Shown here: positions 59,111 to 64,000 of the stretch, one piece after another
Layout: every line of letters starts with the position of its first letter
Position numbering within the stretch: the first letter of the stretch is position 1
Assembly: GCA_910587515.1 (NCBI GenBank)
Contig: CAJULW010000026.1
Coordinates: forward strand, 42,526-106,525
Direction of reading: 5' to 3'
Length of the DNA: 64,000 nt
Origin: an uncultured Duncaniella sp.
Lineage (GTDB): Bacteria > Bacteroidota > Bacteroidia > Bacteroidales > Muribaculaceae
Translations under genes and position numbers: made by a program
The notes under the pieces: generated by a model
The model's database searches: none
What the model was told of the DNA's origin: nothing
Seen by the model: only the letters and a program-made list of their open reading frames with translations

Positions 59111-60304
59111 TTATGCCTGGGGTATCAATCCGTATTTTCTAAAAATGCGGGCTATGGTTTCGAGTGCTCTGTCTACCTGCTCCATCGTGTGTGTGGCCAT
59201 CAATGAGAAGCGTATTAGGGTGTCGGAGGGTGCGACAGCTGGCGATACGACTGGGTTGACAAAGATTCCTTCTTCAAGAAGGTCGTGGGTTATTGCGAAT
59301 GTCTTGAAGTCGTCGCGGATGAACAATGGGATGATAGGGGTTGAGGTGTTGCCTATTTCAAACCCGAGACTCCGAAATCCTTCAAGCGCATGGTGGGTCA
59401 ACTTCCATAGGTTGTCCTGGCGTTCAGGTTCGGCTTTCATTATTTCGATGGCCTTGAGTGCGGCTGCGGTTGAGGCCGGAGTGATGCTCGCGGTGAATAT
59501 GTATGAGCGCGAGTGGTGGCGAAGGTAGTTTGTCACTTCCTTGTTTGTGGCGATGAAGCCTCCGAGCGAAGCGAACGATTTTGAAAATGTACCCATTATC
59601 AGGTCTACGTCATCGGCTACACCGAAATGGTGGCATACTCCGCGTCCTCCCTCTCCGAATACGCCTATGCCGTGTGCTTCGTCCATCATTACGCTGGCAT
59701 TGTATTTTTTTGCAAGGGCGACGATTTCACGCACGTTCGCGACGTCTCCCTCCATTGAGAAGACACTGTCACTTACAATGAGTTTGACTTTGTCGGGATC
59801 GCACCGTTGAAGTTGCTTCTCGAGCGACTCCATGTCGTTGTGCTTATATTTAAATTGTTGGCTGAAAGATAAGCGTCGTCCTTCTATGATAGATGCGTGG
59901 TCTTGCTCGTCCCAGATTATATAATCTTCTCGGCCTGTCAGTGCGGACACGACTCCAAGGTTTACTTCGAATCCTGTGGAATATACCATGACATCCTCTT
60001 TGCCGATATATTCGGCCAAAGCAGATTCAAGTTGTTTGTGCAGGTCGAGTGTGCCGTTGAGAAACGGGGATCCCGCGCAACCTGTGCCGTATTTGCGGGT
60101 AGCTTCGATGGCTGCTTCTTTTATGCGGGGGTCGTTTACGAGGCCTGTGTAGCAATTGGATCCAAACATCAGTACCTTTTTACCGTTGATTATCACCTCT
60201 GGATCCTGTTCGCTTGAAATGGCGCGGAAATAGGGGTATACGCCTGCGGCTTTGACTTCTTGTGGGGTTGTGTATCTGGATAATTTCTGTTGTAATAAGT
60301 TCAT
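59111..60304 (-). CDS. spt: Serine palmitoyltransferase
   Basis: About 397 residues from MNLLQQKLSRYTTPQEVKAAG; a TTG two codons earlier is not preferred. A PLP-dependent alpha-oxoamine synthase that condenses serine with a long-chain acyl-CoA, the first step of Bacteroidales sphingolipid synthesis. Motifs: GSNCYTGLVNDPRIKEAA, GTGCAGSPFLNGTLDLHKQLE, MMDEAHGIGVFGEGGRG and the PLP-lysine loop GTFSKSFASLGGFIA (about residue 245). Members of this fold also include AONS and KBL; the N-terminal YPYFRAISSEQDPEV segment is the pattern I recall for Bacteroides serine palmitoyltransferase. A -7 element lies about 57 bases upstream. Confidence 0.88.
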   Translation of the reverse strand: MNLLQQKLSRYTTPQEVKAAGVYPYFRAISSEQDPEVIINGKKVLMFGSNCYTGLVNDPRIKEAAIEATRKYGTGCAGSPFLNGTLDLHKQLESALAEYIGKEDVMVYSTGFEVNLGVVSALTGREDYIIWDEQDHASIIEGRRLSFSQQFKYKHNDMESLEKQLQRCDPDKVKLIVSDSVFSMEGDVANVREIVALAKKYNASVMMDEAHGIGVFGEGGRGVCHHFGVADDVDLIMGTFSKSFASLGGFIATNKEVTNYLRHHSRSYIFTASITPASTAAALKAIEIMKAEPERQDNLWKLTHHALEGFRSLGFEIGNTSTPIIPLFIRDDFKTFAITHDLLEEGIFVNPVVSPAVAPSDTLIRFSLMATHTMEQVDRALETIARIFRKYGLIPQA

Positions 60305-60360
60305 AGTCAATATGGCTTTCCGCCGCTATATATAATGTCTTAGGCTCTTTTTTGCAGGGG

Positions 60361-60369
60361 GCAAAGTTA
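60361..60369 (-). promoter_or_regulatory. -7 element of serine palmitoyltransferase gene
   Basis: Minus-strand TAACTTTGC, a full match. No TTTG at the -33 distance was found. Confidence 0.5.
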
Positions 60370-60506
60370 GGAATTTTTTCACACTTATATACATTTTCAA
60401 TCTGGATAAAGTGTTAATTTTACGAAATGGGGCTTTGTGGCTGCTATTTTGTCGTGTTTTGGGGAGATGCTTTATGGCCTGTGTGGATTGTTTCGCGTTT
60501 TTTATG

Positions 60507-60514
60507 TAATTTTG
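60507..60514 (+). promoter_or_regulatory. -7 element of the acyltransferase / sigma-54 activator unit
   Basis: TAATTTTG lies 29 bases before the ATG at 60544. A partial -33 (ATTG at 60487-60490) is present at shorter than usual spacing (16 bases). Confidence 0.5.
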
Positions 60515-60543
60515 CAATAATTGTTCGTTAATTGAATCAATTT

Positions 60544-61392
60544 ATGGAAATCTCACAGACCACTGAAGTCAAGCGTACGGTGCTTGATTATGATGATATA
60601 GTTAAAATGGCTCCTTTTTTTAATGGCAAGCGAAAGCTTGTCGGAAGGATTATGAAATGGCTTGCGATCGATAAAGTCAATTGGATTCATGATCATAATT
60701 TCGACACGCCGGGCCCGCAGTTCTGTCGCGGTCTTCTTGAGGATCTTGGTATTAAATTGAGAATCGATAATGAGCATGTGCTTGATAATCTGCCGGAAGG
60801 TGCGTTTATAACCATCAGCAACCATCCGTTCGGAGCTCTCGACGGCATAACGCTTATAGATATGATCGGTCGCAGGCGCCCTAAATTTAAGGTTATGGTC
60901 AATATGATACTTAACTATATTGTCGCGATGAGGCCGAATTTCATAGCCGTAGACCAGACAGCGAGCGATGATCCAGCAAAGAAAGCCGTGTCGATGAAAG
61001 GTATCAAGGAAGCTATAATGCAGGTGCGAAAGGGAGAGCCTATAGGATTTTTCCCGGCCGGTGCTGTGGGGAACTATAATCGTCACCTGCGTTTTGAGGA
61101 CAGGGAATGGCGGGAATCTATAATACGTTTGATTCAGCAGTTGAAGGTGCCAGTGATTCCGATCTTTTTTCACGGTTATAATAGCTGGTGGTTCCGTTTT
61201 CTCGGCATCGTGAGTTGGCAGCTGCGCACCCTTCGTCTTCCTGCGGAGGTGTTTCGCAGAAAAAACGATACGTTGCATATTTCGATAGGGGAGCCAATAT
61301 CTCCCGAAGAGATCGCGTCTCATTCGGCTTCGATCAAGGAGCTTGGAGATTTTTTGCGTGGACGCACATACGGACTTAAATCTATCAAATAA
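60544..61392 (+). CDS. Lysophospholipid acyltransferase family protein (PlsC/OlsA-like)
   Basis: 282 residues from MEISQTTEVKRTVLDYDDIV; a TTG four codons earlier is not preferred. The catalytic motif ITISNHPFGALDG (about residue 92) is the NHPxGxxDG variant typical of OlsA/GlsA-like acyltransferases rather than the HX4D of classical PlsC. Further motifs are GEPIGFFPAGAVGN (about 160) and VPVIPIFFHG. These enzymes acylate lysophospholipids or lyso-amino-acid lipids at the inner membrane. Bacteroides glycine-lipid synthesis uses a similar GlsA, but no GlsB partner is adjacent, so the substrate stays open. It is followed after 12 bases by the sigma-54-type activator gene and divergently neighbours a sphingolipid gene. 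Confidence 0.85.
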   Translation: MEISQTTEVKRTVLDYDDIVKMAPFFNGKRKLVGRIMKWLAIDKVNWIHDHNFDTPGPQFCRGLLEDLGIKLRIDNEHVLDNLPEGAFITISNHPFGALDGITLIDMIGRRRPKFKVMVNMILNYIVAMRPNFIAVDQTASDDPAKKAVSMKGIKEAIMQVRKGEPIGFFPAGAVGNYNRHLRFEDREWRESIIRLIQQLKVPVIPIFFHGYNSWWFRFLGIVSWQLRTLRLPAEVFRRKNDTLHISIGEPISPEEIASHSASIKELGDFLRGRTYGLKSIK

Positions 61393-61404
61393 CAAAATTC
61401 GATC

Positions 61405-62682
61405 ATGCAGCTCGATATTCAAGAAATACCGGTGGAGATAAGTCAGGCTAAGATGCGTTATGGGATTATAGGTAACGCTCCAGGCTTGCTTGCCGCTATG
61501 TCGCGCGCTATTCAGGTCGCTCCGATTGATCTTTCGGTTCTCGTTACGGGCGAGAGCGGTACAGGTAAGGAGTTTTTTCCGAAGATAATACATGGTTTTT
61601 CATCACGTAAACATGCCAAATATATCGCAGTCAATTGTGGCGCGATACCGGAAGGAACGATTGACTCCGAACTGTTCGGTCATGAAAAGGGGTCGTTTAC
61701 CGGGGCTATTTCTTCTCGTAAAGGATATTTTGAAGAGGCTGACGGGGGGACGATATTTCTTGACGAGGTGGCGGAGCTTCCGCTTACTACCCAGGCGCGT
61801 CTTTTGCGTGTGCTTGAAAGCGGAGAGTTTATAAAAGTCGGGTCCTCTACCGTTCAAAAATCTAATGTGAGAATTGTCGCGGCTACTAATGTTGATATGT
61901 CAAAAGCGGTGGCCGAAGGGCGTTTTCGCGAAGATTTGTATTATCGTCTGTCTACGGTGACGATCGGCATTCCGCCTCTGCGCGAACGGGGCAATGATAT
62001 TGTTCTTCTTGCAAGGAAATTTGCGTCTGACTTCGCGGAGCGATACGCTATGCCGGCTGTTTCGTTCGGGGATTCGGCGCGCGCGCTTCTGTTACGCTAT
62101 CGTTGGCCAGGTAATGTGCGTCAATTGAAAAATGTGGTTGAGCAGACGGCTCTTTTTGAATCAGGCAGAGAGATTGACGCTGATGTGCTGTCGCAATTTC
62201 TGCCTGTTGGTTCTGTGAATTATTCTCCTGTGGCTACTCATGGAGAGATGTCGCATGATTATGCTTCGGAGCGGGAGGCGCTTTTCGGCATGATATTTCG
62301 GTTGCAGCGGCAGATAGAGTCTTTGAACTCTCGTCTCGATGGGCTTGGTGCTGTGGATGGTGTTGATGTGCAGGCCGGATTTCAGCCAGTGGAGGATGTC
62401 CTGATGCCTGAAGCCGTAGCCCCGGTTAGGTCTATTGTTAAATTTCATCCGTTTGCATCGCAAATACGTCGTCCGGCTGAGGTCGGTAGTACTGATGATG
62501 GAAGGCTTGCCGGTGGAATTTTGTCATCGTCTGAGGCTCCCGCTACATTGGAGGAGACGGAGCGAGACACGATACGTCGCGCTCTTGACCGTAACGGAGG
62601 TAAACGCAAAGATGCAGCAAAGGAATTGAATATATCCGAACGAACGTTATATCGTAAGATAAAGGAGTACGGGATTGATTGA
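61405..62682 (+). CDS. Sigma-54-type AAA+ transcription activator without receiver domain
   Basis: 425 residues. It starts almost directly with the AAA+ domain: Walker A GESGTGKE (about 48-55), the contact loop GSFTGA (a variant of GAFTGA, about 95), Walker B GGTIFLDEV (about 115), and the arginine-finger region FREDLYYRLSTVTIGIPPLRER. A variable linker of about 110 residues leads to a C-terminal Fis-type helix-turn-helix (ERDTIRRALDRNGGKRKDAAKELNISERTLYRKIKEYGI). No N-terminal sensor or receiver is present, so control may be by amount or by another protein. Co-transcribed with the acyltransferase gene. Confidence 0.92.
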   Translation: MQLDIQEIPVEISQAKMRYGIIGNAPGLLAAMSRAIQVAPIDLSVLVTGESGTGKEFFPKIIHGFSSRKHAKYIAVNCGAIPEGTIDSELFGHEKGSFTGAISSRKGYFEEADGGTIFLDEVAELPLTTQARLLRVLESGEFIKVGSSTVQKSNVRIVAATNVDMSKAVAEGRFREDLYYRLSTVTIGIPPLRERGNDIVLLARKFASDFAERYAMPAVSFGDSARALLLRYRWPGNVRQLKNVVEQTALFESGREIDADVLSQFLPVGSVNYSPVATHGEMSHDYASEREALFGMIFRLQRQIESLNSRLDGLGAVDGVDVQAGFQPVEDVLMPEAVAPVRSIVKFHPFASQIRRPAEVGSTDDGRLAGGILSSSEAPATLEETERDTIRRALDRNGGKRKDAAKELNISERTLYRKIKEYGID

Positions 62683-62761
62683 CCCTTGTCCGGCTATTTG
62701 GGCTGTGATATCTTGTTCGGGGGGTATATAGAGTATATATATTAATGTGGCTTTTTTGATG

Positions 62762-63631
62762 CTATTGGGCGTTTATCCTGATCACGCGTATTCCGGAGAG
62801 ATTATGGGCCTTGCGCATATAGTCTTGTATCGACAGTTTGTCGATGATGACTTTCCCTTGTTTTAATGATGCATGCATAAGGTGGGGTGATCCGTTTTCA
62901 ATTACGATTATTCCGAGGTGGCTGACATCGAGACCGCTTGTTTTTGTAGTCAGGGCCACTATGTCCCCACCTTTTAATGATTTTGATACTTGTTTGCTGG
63001 TTAGTCTTGACGATTTTATGTATGGGAACTTGTGAGATCGATAGCCGATTTCTATGTTTTTGATGTTTTCATACTCGATGGAATCAGCGAGAGCCGGATA
63101 TGCAGATCTGTGTCGCGACATATAGTCGAGGGTTTTTATTTGAAAGTCAGACTGTGGTATCCTGTCGCTGACCTCTTTGATATAGCCGCGATGTGTATTG
63201 GTGACAATCCAGTCACTTGTGTAGTGTAGTCTTGACGAGTATCCGTTTGGCTCTCCGTTGCGATATCTTAATGATTTTAGAAACTGCGTGAAATCTTGCC
63301 ATGAAATTTTTTCTTCCTTTACCGTTAAGGCTAATGCCACTACTGTTTCGACGAAAGTCGTGCAGTCCATCTCGTCAAGGTTTATGGTGAGTCTTTCCGG
63401 AGTTCCTTCGAGTGTACCGTTTTTATAGGGCGTGCCTAAGAATTGCCGTCCTATAAATTCGACCAACTCATTTGGGTTAGAGGCGTGGAGATCGGAGGCT
63501 TTTATGAGGATTTTGGTTATTGTTGTTGTGTCGTTATGCTCGTTGTGCCATCTTGTGTTATTGGTGTTGGCGAGAGAAGATAGAGGTAGAAATTGGAAGA
63601 TGATGCTACAGATTATATATATGCGTGACAT
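62762..63631 (-). CDS. DUF1460 cell-wall amidase-like protein
   Basis: 289 residues with a signal peptide (MSRIYIICSIIFQFLPLSSLA). It matches the DUF1460 family (PF07313), an NlpC/P60-like cysteine amidase fold. The catalytic Cys is in NLDEMDCTTFVETVVAL (about residue 112) and the likely His is in SGLDVSHLGIIVIENG (about 238). Structures of Bacteroides relatives were interpreted as N-acetylmuramoyl-L-alanine amidases acting on released peptidoglycan fragments. It would act in the periplasm on wall turnover. Single gene with its own promoter. Confidence 0.9.
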   Translation of the reverse strand: MSRIYIICSIIFQFLPLSSLANTNNTRWHNEHNDTTTITKILIKASDLHASNPNELVEFIGRQFLGTPYKNGTLEGTPERLTINLDEMDCTTFVETVVALALTVKEEKISWQDFTQFLKSLRYRNGEPNGYSSRLHYTSDWIVTNTHRGYIKEVSDRIPQSDFQIKTLDYMSRHRSAYPALADSIEYENIKNIEIGYRSHKFPYIKSSRLTSKQVSKSLKGGDIVALTTKTSGLDVSHLGIIVIENGSPHLMHASLKQGKVIIDKLSIQDYMRKAHNLSGIRVIRINAQ

Positions 63632-63653
63632 GGATTTGTTTTTAATTATTCTT

Positions 63654-63684
63654 CAAAGTTAGTTAAAACTTATTTGTTCTCAAA
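63654..63684 (-). promoter_or_regulatory. Consensus promoter of the DUF1460 gene
   Basis: Minus-strand TTTG (63684-63681), a 19-base spacer and TAACTTTG (63661-63654). The leader would be only about 15-20 bases. Confidence 0.8.
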
Positions 63685-63857
63685 ATTAAATCGGTCAATC
63701 ATTGTTTGGGTAGTAAGGTTATTTAGCTTTGTTTGGATAGGAATGCTGATTTTTAATCTTCTGTTGTTTTGTGTAGCGTAATTATGTATATAATAGTATA
63801 TTAAGCTGCTATTTCTTTACTCCGCTTGTTGTGCGTCTCTGTTAAAATCTGTTAAAT
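63685..63857. other. AT-rich spacer before the terminal inverted repeat
   Basis: About 170 bases, strongly AT-rich, with no gene. The AT-rich stretch just left of 63858 could act as an upstream element for the strong promoter that follows. Confidence 0.4.
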
Positions 63858-64000
63858 TATTACTAAAAATTTGGATTGTAATGTAGGAGTTTATACCTTT
63901 GCACTCGCTTTTGAGAAGCGACGCTCCCTGGGAGCGTCGCTTCTCAAAAGCGAGTGCAAAGGTATAAACTCCTACATTACAATCCAAATTTTTAGTAATA
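63858..64000. repeat. 143-base perfect inverted repeat at window edge
   Basis: Two perfectly complementary 71-base arms (63858-63928 and 63930-64000) surround a single T at 63929. The right arm stops only because the window ends, so the true length may be greater. The inner part (GAGAAGCGACGCTCCC) is GC-rich, the outer part AT-rich. Confidence 0.95.
63870..63901 (+). promoter_or_regulatory. Strong consensus promoter in terminal inverted repeat (rRNA-type)
   Basis: TTTG (63870-63873), a 20-base spacer and TACCTTTG (63894-63901), followed by GCACTCGC, a start region I associate with Bacteroidota rRNA and other strong promoters. The mirror-image copy runs on the minus strand at 63988-63957, pointing back toward this one. 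Confidence 0.65.

Noticed and set aside
63858..64000. Invertible promoter of the Bacteroides phase-variation type
   Set aside because: Those have short inverted repeats flanking a promoter segment; here the arms are adjacent with a one-base centre, so there is nothing to invert.
1..64000. CRISPR arrays, tRNA genes, insertion sequences and prophage genes
   Set aside because: Scanning the intergenic stretches showed no regularly spaced repeats, tRNA-like T-loop sequences, transposase-like proteins or phage structural genes.

Overview
The window comes from a Bacteroidales genome, most likely a gut member of Muribaculaceae or a close relative. The evidence is a complete set of Bacteroidales-type genes: a Mfa/FimA-like fimbrial operon with DUF3575 and DUF3868 proteins, a serine palmitoyltransferase for sphingolipids, a BtuG-like surface lipoprotein, and many promoters of the Bacteroidota form TTTG-N19/20-TAnnTTTG. 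No tRNA, rRNA gene, CRISPR array, transposase or phage gene was recognised. Nearly all the DNA is coding.

Layout. Positions 1-8050 (minus strand) hold a fimbrial operon in the order DUF3575 barrel, DUF3868/OmpA-like protein, major fimbrillin, internal terminator, Mfa2-like anchor, minor subunit, and a DUF4906-type tip lipoprotein cut by the left edge. Positions 8561-16688 carry a YgiQ radical SAM enzyme with uvrB, a small DUF6291-like gene overlapping kup, and an iron-type alcohol dehydrogenase. Positions 16896-20921 encode both subunits of B12-dependent methylmalonyl-CoA mutase. Positions 21334-26899 form a threonine operon (thrA, a phosphoglycerate-mutase-family proposed homoserine kinase, thrC) followed by a GYF_2-TM2 membrane protein. 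Positions 27211-34518 (plus strand) hold prfA, pyrF, an acetyltransferase-like gene and two tandem family-1 pectate lyases. Then come rpmE2 and, at 35253-40569, an envelope cluster: LysM protein, PorT-like barrel, PKD lipoprotein and BtuG-like lipoprotein.

The most interesting block is 40605-54451 on the minus strand. A LytS/LytTR two-component pair precedes a compact run encoding a TolC-like outer-membrane factor, a HlyD-like adaptor, a double zinc-ribbon (TackOD1-like) protein, a processive family-2 glycosyltransferase, a UDP-sugar dehydrogenase and two hybrid histidine kinases. It reads as a synthase-dependent exopolysaccharide synthesis and secretion system. It lacks the PilZ/c-di-GMP module known from alginate-type systems, and its promoter carries a palindrome, direct repeats and a tetranucleotide repeat.

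Positions 54692-57568 are tsf, rpsB, rpsI and rplM. They are followed by a YitT-family membrane protein, serine palmitoyltransferase, an acyltransferase with a sigma-54-type activator, and a DUF1460 cell-wall hydrolase. The last 143 bases form a perfect inverted repeat with 71-base arms around one T, reaching the window edge. Each arm carries a strong consensus promoter. This may mark the start of an rRNA-type transcription unit joined to its own reverse complement, which would be an assembly artefact.
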